From Thalassotalea hakodatensis (GTDB lineage: Bacteria; Pseudomonadota; Gammaproteobacteria; Enterobacterales; Alteromonadaceae), in NCBI RefSeq assembly GCF_030295995.1, contig NZ_AP027365.1:1240001-1304000 (forward strand): a DNA stretch of 64,000 bases. The letters run 5' to 3'. The notes beneath the pieces were generated by a model. That model was not told the origin of the DNA. It saw nothing but the letters and a program-made list of their open reading frames with translations, and ran no database searches. The position numbers were made by a program, and so were the translations under genes. This document shows positions 1 through 8,569 of this stretch, in pieces. Position 1 is the stretch's first letter; every line of letters starts with the position of its first letter.

Positions 1-858
1 CTCAATTTGCATCCTTTTACTGTACAACTTAATTACTTGATCACTAGTGAGTGTATTATCTGATGTTGCGAGTAACCATGGCTCATGAGCATGCCGTCGA
101 TACATGCGAGTATCTTTAGTAAAACGGCTATTCCCTTTTCGTCCTTTGTATTTTCCTTTGTACAAATGGAGAAATGCATCACATGCTGTTGGACTGTGTT
201 GAGTAACCCTCGCTTTGCCAAGTCGAGTTGGTTGACAGCTCGCTCCCTGATGAAAGGCAGGGAGTTTTTCCCAAGTATTTTTACCTTCTAACTTACATGT
301 CATCGTGCCTCTGAGACGGCCAATAAAGTGCCATCCTAATGAACGGACTTTAGTATACCAAGGAGTAAGAAAACCACCATCTGACAAAATATAAACGGAC
401 CGGTGTTCACCAATAACTTGAAGGAGGTTGTCTAAAAATCTGGCATTGGTTTCTGGCGTATCAAAATCTTTTAATTCAACAACCATGTTGTAAAGCACTA
501 AAGAACGGCCGTCAACGAGTAAACTCGCTCTAAGCAGGTGGTAATCTGAACGACAACAACCACTCCAGTCCACTGCAATGGCTAAATAAGGCAAGTTGCT
601 AATGATTGGTTTGGCCAACGAAGCGTATATTTCAACTTGTTGGTTAAACAAATGCTCGTTATTAAGAAAACGAGCAACCCTTTTTATTTTATGCTTAATG
701 TTCGCACGCCCAGCTAAGTAACGCCCCAAACTTGTTAAGGTTAATCTATCAGACGCTATAAGTGCTTCAGAGCATGCTTTAAGTGTCTTCATTCTCGCTT
801 GATTGAAATTCGATAAGGACTTATCAAAGAAGTTATGGCAAAGTAAGGATTCAGGCAT
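1..858 (-). CDS. IS4-family transposase, C-terminal end cut by the window edge
   Basis: The minus strand is open from ATG at 858 through 286 codons to base 1, so the gene continues outside the window. It is a DDE transposase: the first Asp lies in AVDWSG (about residue 99), the second in ILSDGGF (about residue 163), and the last residues read YSKRMQIE, matching the IS4-family Y-(2)-R-(3)-E signature that supplies the catalytic Glu. A hydrophilic N-terminal region of about 90 residues precedes the catalytic fold. No frameshift or internal stop was seen, so the copy may be intact. The left end of the element is outside the window, so terminal repeats and target duplication cannot be checked. 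Family assignment is firm; the exact IS name is unknown. Confidence 0.85.
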   Translation of the reverse strand, partial: MPESLLCHNFFDKSLSNFNQARMKTLKACSEALIASDRLTLTSLGRYLAGRANIKHKIKRVARFLNNEHLFNQQVEIYASLAKPIISNLPYLAIAVDWSGCCRSDYHLLRASLLVDGRSLVLYNMVVELKDFDTPETNARFLDNLLQVIGEHRSVYILSDGGFLTPWYTKVRSLGWHFIGRLRGTMTCKLEGKNTWEKLPAFHQGASCQPTRLGKARVTQHSPTACDAFLHLYKGKYKGRKGNSRFTKDTRMYRRHAHEPWLLATSDNTLTSDQVIKLYSKRMQIE

Positions 859-976
859 AGCATTTTACTCTTATTTTTGTTTTGGCGAACTAATAAGATC
901 ATAAAATGTTGTGCCTGTCATTTTTTGGGGATTCGTCAGCCCAAAGGGCAGCGTTTTTTGTCATTTATACGTCGTT
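859..976. other. Upstream end of the IS4-type element
   Basis: Noncoding DNA upstream of the transposase start. It includes a short GCCC/GGGC dyad near 940-951 and a T-run that could belong to the IS terminus. The boundary between IS and chromosome cannot be fixed because the opposite terminal repeat is not in the window. Confidence 0.35.
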
Positions 977-1016
977 ATTGCTTTTTCATGTGGAATAACC
1001 ACACATTAATCGCAAT
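977..1016. repeat. Nested inverted repeat between the IS and the M2 peptidase gene
   Basis: An outer arm ATTGC/GCAAT encloses an inner arm ATGTGG/CCACAT around an AATAA loop. It is not followed by a T-run in either direction, so it does not look like a terminator. It could be a dispersed intergenic hairpin (REP or MITE relic), but only one copy was noticed here. Confidence 0.35.
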
Positions 1017-1105
1017 GCCTTGTCTAAATACCAATAAACTGCTGCAAAAATAAACACTAAAGATCAACAGACCCTAGGCGCCTTCCTAGAAACTAATGTT
1101 ATCGG

Positions 1106-2920
1106 TTATATACCGCAGCTTTTACCTTGGTTTTTCTTCTTCAACCATTTATGTAATGGCGCAAAGTAATCTAAGATTGCTGTAGCATCCATTTGTTCGC
1201 TACCGGTTAGCACCTTATAAGCTTGCTGCCATGGTTTACTTTGTCCCATTTCTAACACTTCATTCAGTGCCTTTCCAGCCTCTTTATTATTATAAATAGA
1301 GCATCGATGAATGGGATCTGTGTTACCCGCAATTTCACATAACGCTTTATGAAATTCAAATTGCTGGATATGTGCTAAGAAATAGCGAGAATATGGCACA
1401 CCACCTGGCACATGATATTTTGCACCTGGATCAAACGCGTTATCTGGACGGGCTACAGGAGCCGCAATACCTTGATATTTTTCACGAAGTTCCCACCATG
1501 CCGTATTGTAATTTTCAGGCGTAATTTCACCCGAGTATACTTTCCAACGCCATTGATCAACTAATAAGCCAAAAGGAATAAACGCCACTTTATCAAGTGC
1601 CATTTTCATTAATAATCCAATGTCTTTTGATTCATCTGGAATTGAATCAATTAGGCCAATTTCTTTAAGGTATTTAGGCGTAACAGAGAGTGCGATAGTA
1701 TCGCCAATTGCTTCATGAAAGCCATCATTCGCACTTCCTTGATATAGCGTAGGTTGGTTTTTGTAGGCGCGTTGATAAAAGTTATGTCCTAATTCATGAT
1801 GAATTACGTTAAATTCTTCCCCGGTTTTTTGAATACACATTTTAATACGAATATCATCTTTAGCATCTAAATTCCATGCTGATGCATGACATACTACGTC
1901 ACGATCTTTTGGTTTAGTAAATAAAGAACGCTCCCAAAATGTTTCGGGTAGTGGTTCAAAGCCTAGAGAGGTAAAAAAATGCTCGGCGCCTTTTACCATT
2001 TTAATTTCATCGTATTGGTGCGCGGCAAGCTGTTTAGTAACATCATAACCAGGGTCGGCATTTTCAGGTGCGACTACATCATAAATATTGCCCCAGGTTT
2101 GCGCCCACATATTGCCAAGCAAATGTGCCGGTATCGGCTGGTCGCTTGGTACCTTATCTTCACCGTATTGCTCAGCTAGCTTATCTTTAACGTAGCAGTG
2201 TAAGTCTTCATATAATGGCTTCACCTGTAACCATAAACGATCTAGCTCTTTGGCGAATTCATCGGCTGGCATATCATAATTTGATCGCCACATTGTACCT
2301 AAATCGCGGTAACCTAAACCTTTAGCACCTTCATTAGCTAGTGCTGATTGTTCGGTAAATAAGGGCTTCATTTCTGGGCTGACTTCTCGCCAACCTTGCC
2401 ACATTTCTAATAGTTCGTCATAGTCTCTTGAGGTTGCCATTGTCGATGTCATGTCACCTAGACTTAGCGTTTCACCAGAGTTGGTAGTATAGCTACCTCG
2501 TCCATACATGCTATTAAGTTGTGAACCTAGCGTCGCGAGTCTAGCTGATTTTTCAGCATTTTGCGGTGCAGGCATGACTAAGCTTTGTTTTAGAATATTC
2601 AGCTTTCTACGTTGATCTTCTGTTACATCAACATTATCAAATTTTGCCGCTTCCATAGCAAAACGTACACCGGCTTCTGTTGATTTCTGATCTGCATTTG
2701 CTGCAAGTGCATTTGTATCGTGAGTAATAAAATTAGCATTTATCCATGCCGCTCGAGCGCCGGCTAAATTCAATGCTATCAACTCTTGTTCTACATTATT
2801 GAGGAATTGCTCTGCATCTTGTTGAGTAAGCGAAGTTGTTGTTGCGGGTGTCGTGTTACAGCCAACAATGGTTGCTGCGATACATAGGGCTATGAAAGAT
2901 TTTTTTAATTGTTTTTTCAT
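1106..2920 (-). CDS. M2-family peptidyl-dipeptidase (ACE-like) lipoprotein
   Basis: A 604-residue zinc metallopeptidase of the angiotensin-converting-enzyme family, expected to release C-terminal dipeptides from peptides in the periplasm. The zinc motif HHELGH sits near residue 375, and the downstream GFHEAIGD segment supplies the third zinc ligand (Glu) in the way typical of M2. The first 21 residues form a lipoprotein signal with lipobox IVGC, so the mature protein should be anchored through that Cys. Length matches bacterial ACE homologues, which are usually about 600 residues. The gene stands alone, with 643 bp or more upstream before the divergent TetR gene. The physiological substrate cannot be told from sequence; peptide nutrition is likely. 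Confidence 0.93.
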   Translation of the reverse strand: MKKQLKKSFIALCIAATIVGCNTTPATTTSLTQQDAEQFLNNVEQELIALNLAGARAAWINANFITHDTNALAANADQKSTEAGVRFAMEAAKFDNVDVTEDQRRKLNILKQSLVMPAPQNAEKSARLATLGSQLNSMYGRGSYTTNSGETLSLGDMTSTMATSRDYDELLEMWQGWREVSPEMKPLFTEQSALANEGAKGLGYRDLGTMWRSNYDMPADEFAKELDRLWLQVKPLYEDLHCYVKDKLAEQYGEDKVPSDQPIPAHLLGNMWAQTWGNIYDVVAPENADPGYDVTKQLAAHQYDEIKMVKGAEHFFTSLGFEPLPETFWERSLFTKPKDRDVVCHASAWNLDAKDDIRIKMCIQKTGEEFNVIHHELGHNFYQRAYKNQPTLYQGSANDGFHEAIGDTIALSVTPKYLKEIGLIDSIPDESKDIGLLMKMALDKVAFIPFGLLVDQWRWKVYSGEITPENYNTAWWELREKYQGIAAPVARPDNAFDPGAKYHVPGGVPYSRYFLAHIQQFEFHKALCEIAGNTDPIHRCSIYNNKEAGKALNEVLEMGQSKPWQQAYKVLTGSEQMDATAILDYFAPLHKWLKKKNQGKSCGI

Positions 2921-3080
2921 GATGCTATTTGTAAACCTATTGTAAATTTAATGTCAGTATAAAAGAATATATTGATGTTTAATAGTTCATTAAAAAAGTA
3001 ATAGTGATAATCCAAAAGTGCAATGTTCTCTGCTTATTTTTATAAAAATGCAGGTAGATAGAAAAACTTAATACATTGAC

Positions 3081-3107
3081 AAAAAAAGCCCGACTGAATG
3101 CCGGGCT
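3081..3107 (-). terminator. Intrinsic terminator (minus strand)
   Basis: Stem AGCCCG/CGGGCT with an 8-9-base loop, followed on the minus strand by seven T residues. The plus-strand side lacks a T-run, so it ends a leftward transcript. No coding gene lies directly upstream on that strand. Confidence 0.8.
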
Positions 3108-3190
3108 ATTAAAATTCATGAAACTTAGAAAACTCTTACGGCCAACACATTCCCAGTATTGAACAATACATTCACAAGAGTTGATTAAAT
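3081..3190 (-). ncRNA. Candidate small RNA upstream of the M2 peptidase gene
   Basis: Read on the minus strand, AACTCTT (3176-3182) pairs with AAGAGTT (3131-3137), enclosing a second hairpin GTATTG/CAATAC (3156-3169). About 25 bases further on comes the strong terminator at 3081-3107. No protein gene is open across this stretch; only an 11-codon ORF (3136-3171, minus, MYCSILGMCWP) lies inside the outer hairpin, without a Shine-Dalgarno. Structured RNA followed by an intrinsic terminator suggests an sRNA of about 100 nt or a leader. No known Rfam family was recognised. Confidence 0.45.
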
Positions 3191-3575
3191 AATAACCTAA
3201 ATATAAGTTAGGATCTTTAGCTATTTTAAAAAAAATTGTAATTGCTTATTTATTAAGTAAATTTGATGTATTTCCTGCGTATAAATTAGGAAAAATTACA
3301 GATTATAAATTGAGATATTTGTCATACTGTTTGTTTTTATACAGTCATTGAAGAGCACAATAACCTACGCGATATTTACTCACTTTTAAAAGGATTAGCT
3401 TTATAAAAACGTATCATTGGAGGTTTTATTGTCAGTATAAAAACGGTTAATTTTGAACTCCACTGTTTTAGTGTTTCAGGTATCAATATTCATAGCTTGA
3501 ACTTTCGTTTATTGCGTTATTTAAAACGCTTGTTTAAACTGTGGGGTAATTGTGCAGTAAAATGTGGTGATTCCC

Positions 3576-4205
3576 ATGGATACTAAAAATAAAATACTTG
3601 ATGCCGCTGAAACATTATTTGCTGATAAGGGCTTTAATGGCACTTCGTTACGCGAGATCACAAGTTTAGCTGATGTAAATCTAGCTGCGGTTAACTATCA
3701 CTTTGGGTCAAAAAAAGAATTAATTAAAGCAGTTATGTCTCGTTACATGAATGAATTAGCGCCGCGTTTAGAAGACTCCTTAGTCTTGGTTTGTCAACAA
3801 GAGCAGCAGCCTTCGTTACTTGAAGTATTCTCTGCGTTTATCGAGCCATTATTATCGTTAAATGTTTTTCGTGACAATGGCACAAGCAATTTCTTACAGC
3901 TTTTAGGGCGAGGTTATACTGATAGCCAAGGTTTTTTACGTTGGTTTTTAACCACTCAATACCCAGGTGTGATCACAAATTTTGTTGAAGCAGTTCAGCG
4001 AGCCTTTCCAGAATTAACCGCAGAAGATATTTTTTGGCGATTACATTTTACCATGGGGACTGTTGTATTCACCATGTCCTCAAGTGATGCATTAATTGAT
4101 ATCGCTGAAAATGATTTTGATCAGTCATTAGATATTGGTGATGTTATACGTAAAGTTATTCCGTTTGTGTCTGCCGGTGTTGGCGCACCACTACAAGCCA
4201 GCTAG
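3576..4205 (+). CDS. TetR/AcrR-family regulator, PsrA-like
   Basis: A DNA-binding repressor of 209 residues. The N-terminal TetR helix-turn-helix is clear: ILDAAETLFADKGF, then SLREITSLADVNLAAVNYHF with the conserved NYHFGSK turn. The C-terminal half (GRGYTDSQGF, QYPGVITNFVEAV, FTMGTVVFTMSS) resembles the PsrA group, which in Pseudomonas senses long-chain fatty acids and controls beta-oxidation and rpoS. A GTG at 3564 in the same frame would add four residues; ATG at 3576 is preferred because TetR proteins start just before this helix, though neither start has a strong ribosome site. nagZ follows 81 bp downstream on the same strand. The ligand is an inference from family resemblance. Confidence 0.8.
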   Translation: MDTKNKILDAAETLFADKGFNGTSLREITSLADVNLAAVNYHFGSKKELIKAVMSRYMNELAPRLEDSLVLVCQQEQQPSLLEVFSAFIEPLLSLNVFRDNGTSNFLQLLGRGYTDSQGFLRWFLTTQYPGVITNFVEAVQRAFPELTAEDIFWRLHFTMGTVVFTMSSSDALIDIAENDFDQSLDIGDVIRKVIPFVSAGVGAPLQAS

Positions 4206-4286
4206 GGCGTTACCGAGTAATTTAACTTTTGCAATGTCACAATATTAGGTACAGTAAGCCGATTATTGTTTAGATATTTTACAGTT

Positions 4287-5309
4287 ATGGGTCCAATCAT
4301 GATGGACGTGCATGGCACGTCGTTAACAGAGCAAGACAAAGAGCTTGTTCAACACCCGCTTGTTGGTGGATTAATTCTCTTTTCTCGAAATTTTGAGTCT
4401 GTTCAACAAATACGTGAATTAATTTCTCACATCAGACATACAGCCAATAAACCTTTATTGATCGGTGTAGATCATGAAGGAGGGCGTGTGCAACGATTTA
4501 GAGAGGGGTTTTCACAAATTCCTGCCATGGGGCGCTTTATTGAACACGCGAATAATAATATAGCACAAGCCCAGCAATATGCGGCCAACGCAGGTGCTTT
4601 AATGGCTATGGAAGTACAAGGTGTTGGTATTGATATCAGTTTTTCGCCTGTCCTAGATATTAACGGGGTGAGTGACGTTATTGGTCAGCGTGCCTTTTCA
4701 CAAAACATTGAACAAATTGCACCGTTAGCTAAAGCTTTTATTCAGGGGATGAAGTCTGCTGGCATGAAATGTACGGCAAAGCATTTTCCAGGTCATGGAA
4801 GTGTAAAAGCAGATTCACATATTGCTATGCCGATTGATACGCGTTCGTTTGCCGATATCTCTCATCATGATTTACAGCCGTTTCGCCAGTTAATTAATGA
4901 GAACATGATAGATGCGGTAATGCCTGCACATGTTATTTTTCCAGATGTTGATGATAAATCGGTGGGCTTTTCAACCAAATGGCTTAAGCAAGTATTACGT
5001 AAATCGTTAGGTTTTTCTGGGGCCATATTTAGTGATGACCTGTCGATGCATGGTGCGTCTTCCATTGGTGGGTATATAGAACGAGCAGAAGCGGCACAAG
5101 AAGCCGGATGCGATATGCTGTTATTATGTAATAATCGAGAAGCATGTATTGATGTGATTGATAATGCAAATATTTCGATTCACCAAGAAAGTAAATTGCG
5201 ATTAAGTGCAATGCTAGCAACAAAGCCAATGAATTGGCAACAAATGCAAGCAAGCCAAGTGTGGCAACAGTTAACCCAATTGAATAACCTATTTCTAGAA
5301 AATACCTAA
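4287..5309 (+). CDS. nagZ: Beta-N-acetylhexosaminidase NagZ
   Basis: A cytoplasmic GH3 enzyme that removes N-acetylglucosamine from anhydro-muropeptides in peptidoglycan recycling. Family marks are HPLVGGLILFSRN, DHEGGRVQRFREGF, KHFPGHG, the catalytic Asp-His dyad in VKADSHIAMP, and the nucleophile Asp in the SDDLSM segment. The start ATG at 4287 gives MGPIMMDVHG, which aligns with the E. coli NagZ start; an in-frame TTG at 4266 would add seven residues not found in the family. The protein is 340 residues, the normal size. The only terminator-like hairpin behind it has its T-run on the opposite strand. Confidence 0.97.
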   Translation: MGPIMMDVHGTSLTEQDKELVQHPLVGGLILFSRNFESVQQIRELISHIRHTANKPLLIGVDHEGGRVQRFREGFSQIPAMGRFIEHANNNIAQAQQYAANAGALMAMEVQGVGIDISFSPVLDINGVSDVIGQRAFSQNIEQIAPLAKAFIQGMKSAGMKCTAKHFPGHGSVKADSHIAMPIDTRSFADISHHDLQPFRQLINENMIDAVMPAHVIFPDVDDKSVGFSTKWLKQVLRKSLGFSGAIFSDDLSMHGASSIGGYIERAEAAQEAGCDMLLLCNNREACIDVIDNANISIHQESKLRLSAMLATKPMNWQQMQASQVWQQLTQLNNLFLENT

Positions 5310-5315
5310 GTTTCT

Positions 5316-5344
5316 AAAAAAAAGCCTTGGCTAATAGCCAAGGC
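5316..5344 (-). terminator. Intrinsic terminator (minus strand)
   Basis: A perfect 8-bp stem GCCTTGGC/GCCAAGGC with a 5-base loop, followed on the minus strand by eight T residues. The plus side reads into AGGAAC with no T-run, so it is poorly suited to ending nagZ transcription. Confidence 0.8.
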
Positions 5345-5435
5345 AGGAACAATGCAAACTAACGTGTTTGTTTACTAGAGAGAGCACTTAACAGCGAGCG
5401 TCGCTGATTAAGTAACGCTATATTATCGTGAGTTT
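5316..5435 (-). ncRNA. Candidate small RNA between nagZ and the kinase gene
   Basis: On the minus strand the stretch shows a hairpin AGCGA/TCGCT with a 3-base loop (about 5393-5405), then CAAAC/GTTTG around ACGTTA (about 5357-5372), then the terminator at 5316-5344. Both flanking genes are on the plus strand, so the terminator has no coding gene to serve. A TAATAT box at about 5420 on the minus strand could be a -10 element. Identity is unknown; the extent of the transcript is inferred. Confidence 0.4.
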
Positions 5436-5507
5436 ATGACAGAAAAATGACGAACTTGCATGGGTGCGAATATTAAATCGTGATCGTTAAAACTAAGCGA
5501 GTATTTT

Positions 5508-7355
5508 GTGGCTGAGAAGAAATTACAACATTTTTATATTGCTGAAGAACAGTCAATCTACTTACTTAGCCATAAAGACGCGACCAAGCTAAAACAGTGG
5601 GTCGAACTTTGTGAGCGGCAACTTTTATTGTTGGGCTATGAAGATATTGAGTTAATTGGTAAAGGCGCTTATGGCTTTGTATTTGGTGGTAGAAATGAAG
5701 CAGGCGTTGAACAAGTTTTTAAATTTTCTCGGATTAATCTTTCGCAACATGTACAAGACAGGCTAGCCGAGGAAGCTGAAATACAGCGTGAATTGACACA
5801 CGAGCGTATTCCTCAAATAATTGAGTATTATAAAATTAAGCGGCAATCTATTGTGCATATGGAACGGGCTCCAGGCATTGATTTAGAACGTTTTTCGCAT
5901 CAAGTTGGGCCGTTAGCGCCTGAATTAATTGTTAATATCGCATTGCAATTGGCAGATATTTTATTGTATTTACGAACCGTAAAATACCATAGTAAGGGGA
6001 AGCCGTACGTTCATGGGGATATTAAACCGTCTAACCTTGTGTACCATCAAGAAAAGAACAAATTATACTTGGTAGACTGGGGTTCTGCAGTCTCTGCTCA
6101 ACTTGATATTAACGGCCAAACCACCGCAAATAATATCATGGATCTAATGAGTAGTGATTTGCAAAATTCTAATGCTCGGCTTGGTGATGTCTATTTTATC
6201 GGTCCGGAGCAAATTAATGGTGAAATGTCTTCTCCACGCTTTGATGAACAGGGCATGGCAGCAACATTATACGCGCTAGCATCTGGTCAATCATGTCGTT
6301 ATGGGCATGAAGTGATAAAGCCAACTTCTCTTGGTTTACCAAAAATGTTGGCGAACGTGATTGAAGCGATGTTAAGCGATGATAGAAAAACACGTGAGCA
6401 AGCCGGAGATTACTTTTTTAAACATCTGTCATTATTACGCAATACTGTGTTGGCCGAAACCCCAACTTGGCCAGAGATAAAGCCACTTATTCCGGTGTGG
6501 TGCAAACCCCGCACACGAGAAATTGATACCGTAGTTTATGGATCTCGTAAATCATTTTTACGTGAAGAAAGCGATGAAGCATCTTTAGCAAATATCAATG
6601 ATGCGCAGTTAGAAAAATATTATAAAAATTATTTAATGGGCATGGGCGATACCGAAAAAGCGTTTATTGCTGCGGTGAGCCGCTTAGGTAACTTTCCTGT
6701 GGTGGGCGGATTGGCGATCCGCTGGGAAAAAGAAGGGGTTTATATTGATTCAAATTTAACGTTGTTTGATCAAGCGTTAAAAACATCGTTCCAAAGTGCA
6801 GTAAATAATATGATTTATTTAGCGCAAGGCATCTTTCGAACAGGTGTATTTAAAAGTTGTTTGTTCAATGCACGTAATACGTTACATGTTGAACGGGATA
6901 CTGTTGAACAGCCTTTTATTGCACAACTAGAGCAAGTGATACCGTTTGATATTAGTGATGTTCCTGATCAAGATGATGAATCAAAACTGCATTCGTATTT
7001 TGAAGACGGTAAAGATCCAGATGAATATCTTTATTTGCCCGACGAAATGATGGAAGTCTTGTCGCGATTGAACTTAATTCACCATACGGGGTGTATTATT
7101 TTTGAAGTACTTGAAACACATTTAAAAATTCATAGCTATTTAATGTTATTAAATCATGAGCAAGAAGCAGAATTTTCAAGTTTATTAGCTAAACTTTTGG
7201 TATTACTTCCTACAATAACGGGACTGGGAATTTCTGGTTTTATGAAACTTCCTTATAAAGACACACGGTTTTTTGAGCATATTAATCGGTTGCCGGAGAA
7301 ATATTATCCGATAAACCCTAAATCACGTGAACAGCAAATAACAGAAGGTAAATAA
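5508..7355 (+). CDS. Hanks-type protein kinase homologue with a large C-terminal domain
   Basis: A 615-residue cytoplasmic protein with a eukaryotic-like kinase fold in the first ~310 residues: glycine-rich loop IGKGAYGFVFG (about 49), VFKFSR with the candidate catalytic Lys, an MERAPG hinge, catalytic loop HGDIKPSN (about 167) and metal loop VDWGS (about 188). HRD is replaced by HGD and DFG by DWG, both seen in active bacterial kinases, so activity is likely but not certain. Residues ~330-615 match no family I recognise and lack membrane segments. The start is GTG at 5508. The VOC gene begins 1 bp after the stop, so the two are almost certainly co-transcribed. The substrate is unknown. Confidence 0.78.
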   Translation: MAEKKLQHFYIAEEQSIYLLSHKDATKLKQWVELCERQLLLLGYEDIELIGKGAYGFVFGGRNEAGVEQVFKFSRINLSQHVQDRLAEEAEIQRELTHERIPQIIEYYKIKRQSIVHMERAPGIDLERFSHQVGPLAPELIVNIALQLADILLYLRTVKYHSKGKPYVHGDIKPSNLVYHQEKNKLYLVDWGSAVSAQLDINGQTTANNIMDLMSSDLQNSNARLGDVYFIGPEQINGEMSSPRFDEQGMAATLYALASGQSCRYGHEVIKPTSLGLPKMLANVIEAMLSDDRKTREQAGDYFFKHLSLLRNTVLAETPTWPEIKPLIPVWCKPRTREIDTVVYGSRKSFLREESDEASLANINDAQLEKYYKNYLMGMGDTEKAFIAAVSRLGNFPVVGGLAIRWEKEGVYIDSNLTLFDQALKTSFQSAVNNMIYLAQGIFRTGVFKSCLFNARNTLHVERDTVEQPFIAQLEQVIPFDISDVPDQDDESKLHSYFEDGKDPDEYLYLPDEMMEVLSRLNLIHHTGCIIFEVLETHLKIHSYLMLLNHEQEAEFSSLLAKLLVLLPTITGLGISGFMKLPYKDTRFFEHINRLPEKYYPINPKSREQQITEGK

Positions 7356-7356
7356 T

Positions 7357-7737
7357 ATGAAAGAAGCAATTGGTGAAATGGCATGGCTAGATTTATCGGT
7401 GCAAAACGCTACTGAGGTGAAAGATTTTTATCAGAACGTGATTGGTTGGCAAACCAGCGAGGTGTCAATGGGCGACTATCAAGATTATGCCATGCTTACA
7501 CCTGGCAGTGGTGATGCTGTCGCAGGTATTTGTCATGCTAAAGGTTGTAATATTGATTTACCAGCTGCTTGGTTACCTTATTTTTTAGTGGAGGATATCG
7601 AGCAAGCTGTTACTGCTACGAAAGAAAAAGGCGGAGAGTTGATCACTGACATTAAATCGATGGGACAAGATAAATACGCCGTGATAAAAGATCCTGCTGG
7701 CGCAGTTTGTGCGATTTACCAAAAAGCGACATCGTGA
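7357..7737 (+). CDS. VOC-family (glyoxalase/bleomycin-resistance fold) protein
   Basis: A 126-residue protein of the vicinal-oxygen-chelate superfamily. It shows the usual beta-alpha-beta-beta-beta pattern: MAWLDLSVQNATEVKDFY, then GWQTSEV, then a second half AAWLPYFLVEDIEQAV with KEKGGELI, ending KDPAGAVCAIY. Single-domain members act as metal-dependent enzymes or binding proteins; no specific reaction can be assigned. It starts 1 bp after the kinase stop, so it is probably translationally linked to that gene. Confidence 0.85.
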   Translation: MKEAIGEMAWLDLSVQNATEVKDFYQNVIGWQTSEVSMGDYQDYAMLTPGSGDAVAGICHAKGCNIDLPAAWLPYFLVEDIEQAVTATKEKGGELITDIKSMGQDKYAVIKDPAGAVCAIYQKATS

Positions 7738-7777
7738 ACTCGGCAAAGTAATGAACTTGTTATGTCTGAACGACTGT

Positions 7778-8548
7778 TTATTTTTTGCCAGCTAGAGCAT
7801 TGATAAGGCATTGTTTTATTTGATTGAAGGTGATGTGATCATGATGCGTTATCGCCATGTTATTGTTAAGTGCTTTTAATTGTTCTTCTAGGTGAATTAA
7901 TGCCTGCGTTACAAAGGTTTGATAGTTTGTTGTGATAGGTTGTAACGTTTGTTGCATATATTCATTGGCAGAATGATCAAATAACAGCACAACAATCGTA
8001 TTGGTATGCTGTGCTGTCGCCTTGTTGCTGAACGTTAACAAGGTCGAGATTTCGTTCGTTAACTGGTTGATATAAAACCGTCTTTTTTTCAATAAACGCT
8101 TAAGTGATAAAGGAGCATTATTTTTTGCACTTGTATCGTTATTGCTTTGTGTTACCAGCATTATTTGTTCATTGAGAAAACAGTCTACATAACAGTGAGA
8201 TTTTGCTGAAATGTATCGTTGAATATTTAGTACCGTTAAGTGTTTTTTTATCTGATGAATTAACCTCAATTTATCGTAATCAATAATGGGGTCAATAGGG
8301 AAATTTATCCAAGTATCGTCCACTCGCTGAATATAGCGCTTGGTCATTGTAATTGAAGCGTTGTCTTGTTGTATATGCTCTTCGACAGGCTCAGTCATTT
8401 GGTTTAATAGTGACAACTGAAGAAGTAATTTTCGACGAAAGTTATCGTTATTTTTTACGACTTTTTGAAAAGGTGTTGCCAGTGATAACATGCTCACTGG
8501 CAATTGAGTTCGATAAAAAAGAGTGAGGAGCAGATTTCTCATCAACAA
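7778..8548 (-). CDS. Protein of unknown function (256 aa)
   Basis: I do not recognise this protein. It has a mildly hydrophobic N-terminus (residues 1-25, including two Leu-rich runs), a basic middle (LKRLLKKRRFYINQL, about 150) and otherwise predicted helix with no Cys cluster or known motif. It is the last gene of a minus-strand group: 21 bp separate its start from the stop of the secreted Cys protein at 8570, so it is probably part of that operon and may work with the two secreted proteins. An alternative start at the third codon is possible. Confidence 0.55.
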   Translation of the reverse strand: MLMRNLLLTLFYRTQLPVSMLSLATPFQKVVKNNDNFRRKLLLQLSLLNQMTEPVEEHIQQDNASITMTKRYIQRVDDTWINFPIDPIIDYDKLRLIHQIKKHLTVLNIQRYISAKSHCYVDCFLNEQIMLVTQSNNDTSAKNNAPLSLKRLLKKRRFYINQLTNEISTLLTFSNKATAQHTNTIVVLLFDHSANEYMQQTLQPITTNYQTFVTQALIHLEEQLKALNNNMAITHHDHITFNQIKQCLINALAGKK

Positions 8549-8569
8549 TCTTTTAAAAGCTAGTCATGG

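Larger units (their letters stand above)
2921..3575. other. Long intergenic region with a candidate small RNA
   Basis: This gap separates the minus-strand M2 peptidase from the plus-strand TetR gene. Bases 3081-3190 hold the candidate small RNA described separately. A dyad CCTAA/TTAGG with a 7-bp spacer at about 3196-3212 lies just upstream of that RNA. The rest (2921-3080 and 3213-3575) is AT-rich and shows no convincing gene; it must hold the two divergent promoters. Confidence 0.6.

Noticed and set aside
977-1016. CRISPR or MITE copy
   Set aside because: Only one copy is seen in the window and no spaced repeats exist, so it is recorded only as a hairpin.
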